Shown one piece after another: positions 1 to 8,293 of a stretch of DNA of 64,000 nucleotides. The stretch covers positions 1 through 64,000 of the forward strand of contig JAJYKL010000006.1 of NCBI GenBank assembly GCA_021788625.1. Reading direction: 5' to 3'. Both the position numbers and the translations under genes were made by a program. Under the pieces are notes generated by a model. It searched no databases. It saw nothing but the letters and a program-made list of their open reading frames with translations, and was not told the origin of the DNA. The number at the start of each line of letters is the position of its first letter. Position 1 is the first letter of the stretch. Source of the DNA: Chloroflexota bacterium (GTDB lineage: Bacteria > Chloroflexota > Anaerolineae > J036 > Brachytrichaceae).

Positions 1-9
1 TGACGCAAT

Positions 10-245
10 TTATCCACAATTGCTCCGGCTTATCCCCAGAAAGCATTCGACTTGTCCACAGGCCGTGATGGTTATGTATGATAGTCATTTTACTTAACCT
101 TATTTTAAGCTTATCCTAATCTTCACTTTCTCCAATATATAGCCGCAGCTCACGATACGCCCCTATATCTTGGATCAAAAAAGACGAGCAGAACTAGCAT
201 GGATCGAGAGCTACATGTGAATAAGTTGTGGACAACTGTGGATAG
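10..245. other. oriC: DnaA-box cluster, candidate chromosomal origin (oriC)
   Basis: At least six DnaA-box-like 9-mers lie in about 235 bp. On the plus strand are TTATCCACA (10-18, perfect), TTATCCCCA (30-38) and TTGTCCACA (52-60). On the minus strand are TTATTCACA (216-224), TTGTCCACA (227-235) and CTATCCACA (237-245). The two groups flank an AT-rich stretch at about 80-140 that could serve as an unwinding element. Two opposed box groups around an AT-rich core is the usual bacterial oriC design. No dnaA or dnaN gene is in the window, so a flanking dnaA would have to lie upstream of base 1. A DnaA-regulated promoter is the main alternative. Confidence 0.6.
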
Positions 246-1533
246 TTTGTGGCAGATTGTGAGCTACAGCTTTCACGAGGTGTTGCCCAAGTTTCTGCTT
301 ATGGCCGTGGTGCTCTGCCTGGTAACGTCTGACGTAGCACAAACATACGGCCGCGAGGCGGTGCTGGACCGCATGTTGGCTGGCAAAGAATACGACTTCA
401 TCAGTTGGGAAACACGGACAGCACTGGCCAAGATCGGCATCGAGCTGACTGCACCACAGAATGGCATGAGTCTTGCTGACCAGGTGTCTTTCGTGCGCAG
501 ATTTATGCAACGGGTGGCCGACGAACAAAATCTGGAAGGCCAGATCAGCCAGTTGTACACGGACCCAACGGTGAAAGATCCCCTCTCTGCGAGCGCTCAA
601 CTACGCAGACAACGCGATGCGCTGCGTGCTCAGATCGCCGTGCGACAAAATCTGGCAGAGGCAATCCTGCAGGAGCAGGTCGAAAGCGTCCTCGCCGAAG
701 AAGGTTTTGCCGTGGGCGGACAGGTCATACCACCCCTGCGTTTCCGCTTCACTCCACTACCCTATGTGCTGATCATCTCGCGGCGCGACAAGATCGAGCG
801 CATCGATCAGCGCGAACTGATCCCTGGACTCACGGTGGATCAGTTCGGCCCGATTGAGGATGCGGTGGATAAACGGTTCAACGTATCCTCTCTGATAACT
901 CCAATCGGTGGGCTGAGCGCGTACCCTACCATGCTGCCTGAGTCCTCATCGCTTGACTTTACCATCGAGACGGAAGCACACGAGTGGACGCACAACTTCC
1001 TCTACTTCAGCTACGTCGGTTTGCATTATGACGACGACCCGGTGGCGCGCGAAATAAACGAGACGACGGCGGTCATCGTGCAGCACGAGATCGGCCAGCG
1101 GGTCCTGCAGCGCTATTACCCCGATTTGGTGCCACCACCCGCACCGCCGCAACCTGCAACGCCGCCAGCGGAGACCACACCGCCCATCAACCGGCCGCCC
1201 GAGTTCGATTTCAATGCGGAGATGCGCCTGACGCGTGTCCACGTGGATCAATTGCTGGCATCCGGCCAGATCACCCAGGCCGAGTCATACATGGACGCAC
1301 GCCGCATTGTCTTTGTGCAGCACGGCTATGAGATCCGAAAACTCAACCAGGCCTATTTCGCCTTCTATGGAGCGTACAACGCCCAACCAGGCGGATCGCC
1401 CGAAGCCGGCAACGATCCCGTTGGCCCGGCTGTGCAGGCACTGCGCAAGCACTCCGCCTCGCTGGGCGATTTCGTGCGCGCTATTGCCACCGTCCACTCC
1501 CTGGCCGACGTGCGGCGCCTGACACGACAATAG
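199..1533 (+). CDS. Membrane-anchored zinc metallopeptidase-like protein
   Basis: Unrecognised family with metallopeptidase hallmarks. A hydrophobic segment near residues 30-47 looks like an N-terminal anchor or signal. About residue 262 there is an HEWTH motif (HExxH zinc-binding type), followed some 27 residues later by an INETTA stretch that could supply a third ligand, as in gluzincins. A proline-rich linker follows, then a helical C-terminal domain. The first 15 codons overlap three DnaA boxes, so the true start may be further in, for example the ATG at 301, which would leave a short signal-like N-terminus. Function and substrate are unknown. The protease reading rests on the HExxH motif alone. 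Confidence 0.65.
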   Translation: MDRELHVNKLWTTVDSLWQIVSYSFHEVLPKFLLMAVVLCLVTSDVAQTYGREAVLDRMLAGKEYDFISWETRTALAKIGIELTAPQNGMSLADQVSFVRRFMQRVADEQNLEGQISQLYTDPTVKDPLSASAQLRRQRDALRAQIAVRQNLAEAILQEQVESVLAEEGFAVGGQVIPPLRFRFTPLPYVLIISRRDKIERIDQRELIPGLTVDQFGPIEDAVDKRFNVSSLITPIGGLSAYPTMLPESSSLDFTIETEAHEWTHNFLYFSYVGLHYDDDPVAREINETTAVIVQHEIGQRVLQRYYPDLVPPPAPPQPATPPAETTPPINRPPEFDFNAEMRLTRVHVDQLLASGQITQAESYMDARRIVFVQHGYEIRKLNQAYFAFYGAYNAQPGGSPEAGNDPVGPAVQALRKHSASLGDFVRAIATVHSLADVRRLTRQ

Positions 1534-1581
1534 GGTGGATCGGGTCAGTTTGTCTTTTAGCGCACACTCATCTGGCTCGCC

Positions 1582-1587
1582 TATAAT
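1582..1587 (+). promoter_or_regulatory. -10 element (TATAAT) before the TPR gene
   Basis: A perfect TATAAT lies 7 bp before the GTG that the ORF track uses as start. Transcription would begin near 1594, so translation probably starts later, at the TTG at 1615, which has a good ribosome site (AGAGGTGAT) in front of it. No convincing -35 is visible. Confidence 0.45.
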
Positions 1588-1614
1588 CGCCCGGTGATTA
1601 CCAGAGGTGATGGC

Positions 1615-2220
1615 TTGAGCAACAATCGCAGCGAACACAACCCACACAATCATGACTCGCATGACCTGGAGGAAGAGCGCCTAAAGAAGTGGCTGAAGCG
1701 GGGGCACGATCGGCAATTTCGTGAGCAAATGAGAGCGGGCACGCGGCTGCTGCAAGAGCGCAAGCCTAAGGAAGCACTGCCGCTACTAAAGCGGGCGCAC
1801 GAAATTCAACCCGGCGACATGGATGCTGCGCTGAACCTGAGCAGCGCCTACATCATGGCAGGTTGGCACAAAATGGCTGTGCCCGTCCTGGAAGAGGCCG
1901 TGCAGCGGCATCCTGATAATCCTCGGCTGTGGATTAACCTGGGCGCAGCCTATCTGGGCAATCCGCTACTGGCCAGCGATGACGAGCAGGTCCGCGCGAT
2001 CACTGCCTTCCGTAAGGCATTGCAGGTGGACCCGTTCGCTCCCAGCGCGGCTTATAACATCGGGCTCATCTACGTCGACCGCGATGAGCGCGCAGAAGCA
2101 ATAGCCGCGTTCCAATTGGCGGCCCGCTCCGACCCTGGCGATATGGATGCACGGCGCATGCTTAAAAAGCTGAGTGGAGACGGCGACACGGGTGGGTTGA
2201 GCCTGCATCCAACAAACTAA
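1615..2220 (+). CDS. Tetratricopeptide repeat (TPR) protein
   Basis: About 201 residues. After a charged, His/Asn/Glu-rich N-terminus there are at least three TPR units (for example 'ALPLLKRAHEIQPGDMDA' and 'AITAFRKALQVDPFAPSA'), each with the small/Ala and Pro spacing of TPR helices. There is no signal peptide or membrane segment, so it is probably a cytoplasmic scaffold whose partner is unknown. The TTG start at 1615 is chosen because an AGAGGTGAT ribosome site lies 6 bp upstream and the -10 box sits just before the longer GTG start. A decayed copy of part of this gene lies at about 9878-10050. Confidence 0.8.
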   Translation: MSNNRSEHNPHNHDSHDLEEERLKKWLKRGHDRQFREQMRAGTRLLQERKPKEALPLLKRAHEIQPGDMDAALNLSSAYIMAGWHKMAVPVLEEAVQRHPDNPRLWINLGAAYLGNPLLASDDEQVRAITAFRKALQVDPFAPSAAYNIGLIYVDRDERAEAIAAFQLAARSDPGDMDARRMLKKLSGDGDTGGLSLHPTN

Positions 2221-2312
2221 GCAAGCCATGGCACCTGTCTGGTATGGCAGGCGGGTTTGCAGGCCAAGTGGTTGCCCGCGATAGAAATCATCCAGGTCCG
2301 ACTGGGCTAGCG

Positions 2313-3278
2313 TTAATGTAAAACCGGTTGATTCACCAGCCTGCTCGCCGTATGAGCGTCGGTGATTAATACATTAATGTACTTCCCGCGCAATGCAGCC
2401 AGGATGGCTCGATATTTTCGGGCTCCGCCGGCCACTCCCACACTACGCTCCACCTGTCGTAACTGCTCCAGCGGCATGGAGACGACCCTGTTGTTGAAGG
2501 CACTCTCAATCGGCTTCCCGTTTTCATCGAAAAAACGCAATAGGATGTCGCCAACCGCACCGTGCTGGCGTAGAAAGCCTTGTTCTGCTCTGGAAAAAAC
2601 GTTCCCACTTAAGTGAAGCAGCTTTGACGGCTGAACAGAGCCAATTCCAACCAGGGCCAGGTTGACACGATCAAACAGGCGCATGGCCTCCTGAACGTAA
2701 GGGTCCTTGAGCATGACACTTAAAGCGGCTGCAGTGCCCACCACACCCGGTGCCGGAAGAAAAACAGCTGTGCCATGGACCAGACTTGCCAGGCGCCCGG
2801 TTAATCGCGCGGCATGTACCTCCGCAGAGGGATTGCCAACTCCTCCCAGTATCTGCACCACCCGTATGCCAGTTTTACCGACCACTTGATGCAGCGAGTC
2901 GATCAAAGCCAGAAGCGATGAGCTCCATGAAGAGATGCCCACGATGTCGTTATTGTGAATGGTTGTCTCGATATAATAAGCCGCGGCCGCGCCCAGATCA
3001 CGCACGATCTGATTTTCATCATCGCTGATGCAGTCGACGACGATGGCATCGCGCAGCCCAAATCTCCTCACCAATGCTTCTTCGAGATCGGAGTTGACCC
3101 CCACGGGGACGTTGACGCTGATACGAATGATGCCTTCTGCCTTGGCGCGTTTGAATAATCGCGAAATGGTGGCTTGCGATAGATTGAGTTGCTGGCCTAT
3201 CTCAGACTGATTCAAGCTCCATTCGTAATGCATTTTGGCCACTTTCGTCATCAGTCTGAGTTCATCCACGGTTGCCAT
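2313..3278 (-). CDS. SorC/DeoR-family sugar-sensing transcriptional regulator
   Basis: The N-terminus is a helix-turn-helix ('LNQSEIGQQLNLSQATISRL'). The rest is the SorC sugar-binding domain with typical blocks such as 'VGISSWSSSLLALI' and 'VQILGGVGNP'. SorC proteins bind phosphorylated sugars and control nearby catabolic operons. The ATG at 3278 is preferred over the upstream GTG because CAGGAG lies 8 bp before it. It is the last gene of a minus-strand run: transketolase N, transketolase C, isomerase, kinase, regulator. It most likely acts at the palindrome in the 8170-8294 gap, with the phosphosugar of this pathway as effector (inference). Confidence 0.88.
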   Translation of the reverse strand: MATVDELRLMTKVAKMHYEWSLNQSEIGQQLNLSQATISRLFKRAKAEGIIRISVNVPVGVNSDLEEALVRRFGLRDAIVVDCISDDENQIVRDLGAAAAYYIETTIHNNDIVGISSWSSSLLALIDSLHQVVGKTGIRVVQILGGVGNPSAEVHAARLTGRLASLVHGTAVFLPAPGVVGTAAALSVMLKDPYVQEAMRLFDRVNLALVGIGSVQPSKLLHLSGNVFSRAEQGFLRQHGAVGDILLRFFDENGKPIESAFNNRVVSMPLEQLRQVERSVGVAGGARKYRAILAALRGKYINVLITDAHTASRLVNQPVLH

Positions 3279-3380
3279 ATGGGACACTCCTGATCATTAC
3301 ATCAACGTTCCGCTAACAGATAACGAAATGGCGCACTTAAAAGAAGGCTCAATCTGGGTAGCCCGGGCGATGCGTCCACA

Positions 3381-4859
3381 CTACAAGGCAGACAGAGAGC
3401 GGCGAACCGCATCTCTCCAACCCTCCAACAGGGCCGCACGCTGGCTGGCAGGCATGTGCGGCTCAAATCGATCGTGTGGGCGAAACAGGTTCTGAACCTG
3501 GTCCAGCGAAGACCAGACGCCCGTCGCCAGGCCGGCTAGATAAGCCGCCCCCAGGGCAGACAGGTCGCTGATCTGGCTGCGCACCACTGGCAGATCCAGG
3601 ATATCGGCCTGGAACTGCATGAGGAAATCGTTGCGGCTCGCGCCACCATCTGCCAGGAGCACGGAGAGTGATTGACCCGAGTCCGACTGCATGGCTGTGA
3701 ACACATCGTGTATCTGGTAGGCGATTGCCTCCACGGCAGCGCGGGCCGCGTGAGCGGCTGTGGTACCGAGCGTGATACCCACCAGCAAACCGCGGGCGTG
3801 CATGTCCCAATAGGGTGCGCCCAAACCCACCAGGGCTGGAACAAAGTAGAGCCCCTCATGGTGGGTCACCTGCCCGGCCAGATCTTCGATCTCGCCGGGA
3901 GCCTGCAGGCCAAGGAACCGGTACAACCATTCGACGGCTGCTCCGGTGGCGTAAATATTGCCTTCCAGGGCATACGTGGCACCCTGGTAGTTCCAGGCGA
4001 TGCTGGTTGACAGCCCATGCCGTGACAGGATGGGACGCGGCATCGGCATCATCAGCGAGGAGCCAGTCCCATAGGTGGCTTTGATTGTCCCAGGGAGGAA
4101 ACCAGCATGACCGAACAAAGCCCCATGCGAGTCGCCAATCATGGCAGCAATGGGAACCCCTTCAGGGAGCGCGCCGGGTTGTCGGGTATGGCCATAGACG
4201 AACCCGGAAGGATACACGGCGGGCAAGATGGCGCGCGGGATGCCAAAGATCTCGATCAATTCATCGTCCCAATCCAGTGTGTGTAGATTGAACAACTGGG
4301 TGCGTGAGGCATTCGTCATGTCGCAAGCATGCACCGCTCCGCCGCTCAGGTTCCACAACATCCAGGCATCGACGGTGCCGAAGCACAGTTCACCGGACTC
4401 GGCGCGCACCTTGCCATCGGCGATGTGGTCCAGCAGCCAGCGGGCTTTGCCGGCGGCGAACATGGGGTCGAGGGTCAGTCCCGTTTTGCTGCGCACGCGC
4501 TCTTCCAGTCCGTCTTCGCGCAACCTGGCGATAAAGGGGGCAGAGCGATGGCACTGCCAGGTGATACAGGGCCCGAGCGGTCGACCTGTTTTGCGTTCCC
4601 ACACCAGGGTCGATTCGCGCTGATTGGTCACTGCCACGGCCGCCAACCTGGCGTCCTGGTAACCATGCAGGGCGTCCTGCATGGCGGCGCAGGCGGTCTC
4701 CCATAGCTCGGCGGGATCCTGTTCCACCCAACCAGGTTGGGGGTAACGGACATGCACCGGATGGGCAGATTCCCGGACCACAACACCAGCAGCATTGACC
4801 AGCGAGACTTTGCTGCTGGAAGTGCCCTGGTCAATAGCGAGAATAAATGGATCGTCCAC
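3381..4859 (-). CDS. FGGY-family carbohydrate kinase, glycerol-kinase-like
   Basis: It phosphorylates a sugar or polyol with ATP. The FGGY N-terminal phosphate loop 'ILAIDQGTSSSK' is followed by 'YGTGSSLM' and the C-terminal ATP-site block 'LLADGGASRNDFLMQFQAD', all close to glycerol kinase. The ORF track begins at a TTG 25 codons earlier. The GTG at 4859 gives 492 residues, the normal family length, and places the phosphate loop a few residues from the start, so I use it. It sits between isomerase and regulator in the operon, so the likely substrate is the ketose made by the isomerase, for example D-apulose. Plain glycerol kinase is the alternative but fits the neighbours less well. Confidence 0.87.
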   Translation of the reverse strand: MDDPFILAIDQGTSSSKVSLVNAAGVVVRESAHPVHVRYPQPGWVEQDPAELWETACAAMQDALHGYQDARLAAVAVTNQRESTLVWERKTGRPLGPCITWQCHRSAPFIARLREDGLEERVRSKTGLTLDPMFAAGKARWLLDHIADGKVRAESGELCFGTVDAWMLWNLSGGAVHACDMTNASRTQLFNLHTLDWDDELIEIFGIPRAILPAVYPSGFVYGHTRQPGALPEGVPIAAMIGDSHGALFGHAGFLPGTIKATYGTGSSLMMPMPRPILSRHGLSTSIAWNYQGATYALEGNIYATGAAVEWLYRFLGLQAPGEIEDLAGQVTHHEGLYFVPALVGLGAPYWDMHARGLLVGITLGTTAAHAARAAVEAIAYQIHDVFTAMQSDSGQSLSVLLADGGASRNDFLMQFQADILDLPVVRSQISDLSALGAAYLAGLATGVWSSLDQVQNLFRPHDRFEPHMPASQRAALLEGWRDAVRRSLSAL

Positions 4860-4952
4860 CTTAAACTCTTGTCCAACGACGTGTCGTGTGCCAGGCCGGC
4901 CATGCAGTGGGACGTGGCGCCCTAACCCGGTCAATCAGGTCCCATCATGAGA

Positions 4953-6368
4953 TCACTGCTTATACCCGTGACGATAAACGCCCCAGCCAAGATAGGTTTC
5001 AAAGGCCTCGACCAGTACCTCTGCGACGTGGCCTGCCGTCATGGCCACGTGGTGCTCGAAGCCATTTTTGCAAATGTACTTCAGCAGGCGTTGTAGATCG
5101 GGCACCTCCACCACGGCGCGGCTGCCAAAAGTATCCAGCGGATCATCTGTAAAGTTGCCCTCGCCGACGTACGTTCGGATCATGCCGTTGATGTCATCCG
5201 TCGTAATACGAGCGAATGTGACCGGTCCAGCAGGTGTGCGGCCAACCACCGTTCCGTAGGTGTTTTCCACGCCCAGGGTCGTACCCAGGATTGGCGCATT
5301 GCTGATCTCCACGTGAGGCAGGAACGACCTGGCCCAATTGCCACAGTGGAAAAAGACACATTTATTGGGATCATCTCCATAGTTGTTATTCCAATCGTCC
5401 AGCGCCGCAGGGGTGTTCGAAGCCAGTTGGAGCGCGTACATGGACACCGCGCCGGTGATATCGACTTCGCATGCAGAAGGGAGCAGTTGCTGGCTCATCA
5501 TGGACATGAGCGTACACGCGTTGATGCCGTAATTCCGCTGCAGCGAATTCCAGCACTGCAGCGCACTGGCCTGCAGTTCGTTTTCCTGCATCCAGTCGTC
5601 CAGCACGATGCCAAGTTTGGCCATCCGCACGAGGCTTTGCGGGGGCACGCTGTTGGCGCGTGCGTAGCCGGTGATTTCGCGCAGCCTGGCTTGAACCCGC
5701 ATGTCATTGTCGGCCAGACAGCCAGCTAATCCAAGAATTTCAGAAAAATCGACGGTTGTAACACTCATGCCACTATGCTGCAGCAGCTTTTCGCTGTAGC
5801 GGACCGTATTGAAGGCGGAAGGACGAGCCCCCACCGCACCCAGGCGGGCGTTGCGTAATCCATTGACCACCTTGCACACGCCGATGAATTTTTCCAGATC
5901 AGTCTTGAAACTGTCTGAGGAGGGGTGGATGGTGTGGTGCTCCGTCAATGTGAAAGTAAAACCGTATTGGCGCAGGTTATTGCAGACCGAAATCTTGCCA
6001 CAGAAAGAATCGCGCCGCCGCTCAACCGACAGCCGGTCGAGATCATCGGGGTACGCCTGCACCAGGATTGGGACATTTAACCCCGACAGTTTAACCGTAT
6101 CAGCCACGCCTTTCTCATCACCGAAGTTGGGCAGGGTCACCAGGAGGCCTTCGATCCGGTTAGCGTTCCGGCGGAATAGATCGGCGCAGGCTTTGGCATG
6201 GGCATAGGTTTCGACAGATCCCAGCTTGGTCTCCGCCGCCTCCAGCATAACCGGCTCAATGTCCATGGAACGGAACAAAGCGAGAATATCTTCGCGTCCC
6301 TCAGAAATGAGCCGATCCGGAAAGAAATCCCGGTTGCCCACAATCACGCCCAAGGTTGCTCGTGCCAT
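4953..6368 (-). CDS. L-fucose/L-arabinose isomerase-family sugar isomerase
   Basis: The layout is that of the FucI/AraA fold: an N-terminal Rossmann-like region ('LGVIVGNRDFFPDRLI'), a central region with 'VPILVQAYPDD', and a C-terminal region with 'HHVAMTAGHVAEVLVEA'. These enzymes interconvert aldoses and ketoses with a Mn-type metal. The ORF track extends 48 codons upstream into the transketolase gene. The ATG at 6368 lies 2 bp after that gene's stop and gives 471 residues, the usual length. The substrate cannot be read from sequence. Context (split transketolase, FGGY kinase, DUF4038 glycosidase) points to an unusual pentose such as apiose, though a 6-deoxyhexose or arabinose is possible. 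Confidence 0.82.
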   Translation of the reverse strand: MARATLGVIVGNRDFFPDRLISEGREDILALFRSMDIEPVMLEAAETKLGSVETYAHAKACADLFRRNANRIEGLLVTLPNFGDEKGVADTVKLSGLNVPILVQAYPDDLDRLSVERRRDSFCGKISVCNNLRQYGFTFTLTEHHTIHPSSDSFKTDLEKFIGVCKVVNGLRNARLGAVGARPSAFNTVRYSEKLLQHSGMSVTTVDFSEILGLAGCLADNDMRVQARLREITGYARANSVPPQSLVRMAKLGIVLDDWMQENELQASALQCWNSLQRNYGINACTLMSMMSQQLLPSACEVDITGAVSMYALQLASNTPAALDDWNNNYGDDPNKCVFFHCGNWARSFLPHVEISNAPILGTTLGVENTYGTVVGRTPAGPVTFARITTDDINGMIRTYVGEGNFTDDPLDTFGSRAVVEVPDLQRLLKYICKNGFEHHVAMTAGHVAEVLVEAFETYLGWGVYRHGYKQ

Positions 6369-6370
6369 GT

Positions 6371-7333
6371 TTATTTCATCCTGATCAAGTCTTGTGCTGC
6401 GGAACAAACCCCCTGCGGGGTCAAGTGATAGTGCTCCAATAGAAATTCGGCCGAACCCGTGGGAGCGAACTCGGGGAATCCCATGATGCGCATGGGGACA
6501 GGGTGATGGCAAACAACCACCTCGGCCACAGCGCCACCCAGGCCACCGTAGATGCTGTGCTCCTCCAACGTGAGCAGAGCACCGGTCTCACGGGCTGCGG
6601 ATGCCACGGCCTCCTGATCTAGAGGGCGGACCGTGGGCATATTCATCACGCGTGCCTGGATGCCATCCACAGCAAGGCGGTCAGCCGCAGCCAGGGCCAC
6701 ATGCAGCAATGTGCCGTTGCTGATGATGGTGAGGTTGCGGCCCTCGCGCAGGATGCTGGCTTTGCCAATTTGAAAGTGATATGTTGCAGGATGGACGGCG
6801 GGAACAGGCATGCGGCTGATGCGCAGGAAAACCGGCCCCCAATACTCGTATGCAGCCTGCACGGCCTGTGCCGTTTCAAGGGGATCGGCCGGGACGATCA
6901 CGGTCATCCTGTCCAGGGTGCGTAACCAGGCTACATCTTCAAGAGAGTGATGGGTAGGGCCGAGGGCGCCATAAGCCACACCGCTGCTCATCCCACAGAG
7001 CTTGACGTTTGCGAAGGAATAGGCCAGATCGACCTTGATCTGTTCCAGAGCTCGCCCTGTCAGGAAGCAGGAAGCGCTGCAAACAAATGGAATCTTGCCT
7101 CCATTGGACAGGCCGGCAGAAATCCCGATCATATCCTGTTCCGCGATCCCGACGTTGATGAAACGATCAGGATATTTATTCTGGTATCCCTCAACATGAC
7201 TGGACCCCGCCGAATCATTTACCACCACGACCACGCGGGGGTCCTGTGCAGCGATGGCTTCCAGCTGGCATGCGAACGCGTCGCGGCAGTCAAATCGAAC
7301 AGGTGGGTCCTGAACGGATTGCGAGCCGGTCAT
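6371..7333 (-). CDS. Transketolase, C-terminal (pyrimidine-binding) subunit
   Basis: About 320 residues with the transketolase pyrimidine-binding and C-terminal domains. 'NVGIAEQDMIGISAGL' carries the conserved glutamate that activates thiamine diphosphate, and 'YGALGPTHHSLEDVAWLR' is a typical block. Its ATG overlaps the stop of the N-terminal subunit gene as ATGA, so the two halves are translationally coupled and form one split enzyme. The track's 525-codon ORF is an artefact of reading upstream in this frame. Split transketolases occur in pentose and apulose-4-phosphate pathways (AptA/AptB type) and elsewhere. The operon context favours a dedicated catabolic role over the housekeeping pentose-phosphate enzyme. 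Confidence 0.92.
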   Translation of the reverse strand: MTGSQSVQDPPVRFDCRDAFACQLEAIAAQDPRVVVVVNDSAGSSHVEGYQNKYPDRFINVGIAEQDMIGISAGLSNGGKIPFVCSASCFLTGRALEQIKVDLAYSFANVKLCGMSSGVAYGALGPTHHSLEDVAWLRTLDRMTVIVPADPLETAQAVQAAYEYWGPVFLRISRMPVPAVHPATYHFQIGKASILREGRNLTIISNGTLLHVALAAADRLAVDGIQARVMNMPTVRPLDQEAVASAARETGALLTLEEHSIYGGLGGAVAEVVVCHHPVPMRIMGFPEFAPTGSAEFLLEHYHLTPQGVCSAAQDLIRMK

Positions 7334-8169
7334 GAATTCGCCTCGCCAAGTTCGGCCAGGGCCCGGGCCAGTTCTGCTTCGGTCGGCACGCGGTGGTGCC
7401 AGCCGACCTGGTCGCAAATGAATGAGACACCCTGTCCCTTGTGAGTGTGAGCGATGATGCAGCTGGGTTTGCCGGCCTGCAAGGGCAGGCGCCGGAAGGT
7501 GTCCAGCAGGTCGGCGATAGCATGCCCATCGACCTCGCAGACCGACCAGCCAAAGGCTTCCCACTTTTGGGCCAGGGGTTCCAGATGCATGGTGTGCTCG
7601 GTGGTGTCGCCCAGCTGGAGGCCGTTTCGATCGACGATGACGGTCAGGTGATCCAGGTGATAGTGGGCGGCAGCCATCGCGGCTTCCCAGTTGCTGCCTT
7701 CCTGTAACTCGCCATCGCCTGTAATGACAAAGGTGCGCCAGCTCGCTGCGTCCATTTGAGCGGCCAGAGCTGTTCCCACGGCAAAGGGCAACCCATGCCC
7801 CAAGGGTCCGGTACTGGTTTCCACGCCAGGCACCTTGACCCGGTTGGGGTGGCCGTTCAGGCGCGACAGCGGCTGGGCAAAGGTATCCAGCTCCGTGATG
7901 GGGAAGAAGCCCCTCACCGCCAGAGTGGTATAGAGGGCACCTGCGCAATGGCCCTTGCTGAGAATCAGGCGATCCCGTTGGGGAGCGTCCGGGGCTTGCG
8001 GGTCCACGTCGAGAACGCCGAAATAGAGGGTGGTCAGGATGTCGATAACAGAGAGATCACCGCCGGTGTGTCCCAGTTGTGCATGGGTCAACATGCGTAG
8101 CGTGAGCCGGCGAATGGCGCTGGCCCGGGCCTGTATCTCGTGGTCGTTAAGCCGTTCAGAATGTTGCAT
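7330..8169 (-). CDS. Transketolase, N-terminal (thiamine diphosphate-binding) subunit
   Basis: It has 279 residues matching the first third of transketolase. 'SKGHCAGALYTTLA' and the thiamine-diphosphate/metal motif 'ITGDGELQEGSNWEAAMAA' (GDG...N) are clear. It pairs with the next gene through an ATGA overlap. It is the first gene of the five-gene operon. There is no good ribosome site before the ATG at 8169 (CATATCCCTC), and the candidate TATAAT on this strand gives a leader of only about 20 nt, so translation may be nearly leaderless. Confidence 0.92.
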   Translation of the reverse strand: MQHSERLNDHEIQARASAIRRLTLRMLTHAQLGHTGGDLSVIDILTTLYFGVLDVDPQAPDAPQRDRLILSKGHCAGALYTTLAVRGFFPITELDTFAQPLSRLNGHPNRVKVPGVETSTGPLGHGLPFAVGTALAAQMDAASWRTFVITGDGELQEGSNWEAAMAAAHYHLDHLTVIVDRNGLQLGDTTEHTMHLEPLAQKWEAFGWSVCEVDGHAIADLLDTFRRLPLQAGKPSCIIAHTHKGQGVSFICDQVGWHHRVPTEAELARALAELGEANS

Positions 8170-8175
8170 GAGGGA

Positions 8176-8211
8176 TATGAATAATTATTCCGTTATTATA
8201 ATCTATTCATA
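8176..8211. promoter_or_regulatory. Palindromic operator with bidirectional -10 box between transketolase operon and glycosidase
   Basis: TATGAATA (8176-8183) and TATTCATA (8204-8211) are perfect 8-bp inverted arms 20 bp apart. Between them the AT-rich spacer holds a TATAAT on the minus strand (8195-8200) and one on the plus strand (8197-8202). The site lies between the divergent operon and glycosidase and overlaps both putative -10 elements, so a regulator bound here would control both units. The SorC-type protein encoded in the operon is the obvious candidate (inference). Confidence 0.5.
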
Positions 8212-8293
8212 GGCCCGGCCGGATGGATCCTCCTCTTCGGCCCGGCAACGGCGAATCGCCATACGGGTGCCAGACCTAAAGGAGATGTTTGAC

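Noticed and set aside
6371-7948. 525-codon ORF given as one protein
   Set aside because: Only the last 320 codons are transketolase-like; the front is an antiparallel-free shift of the N-terminal subunit gene. The ATGA overlap defines the true start at 7333.
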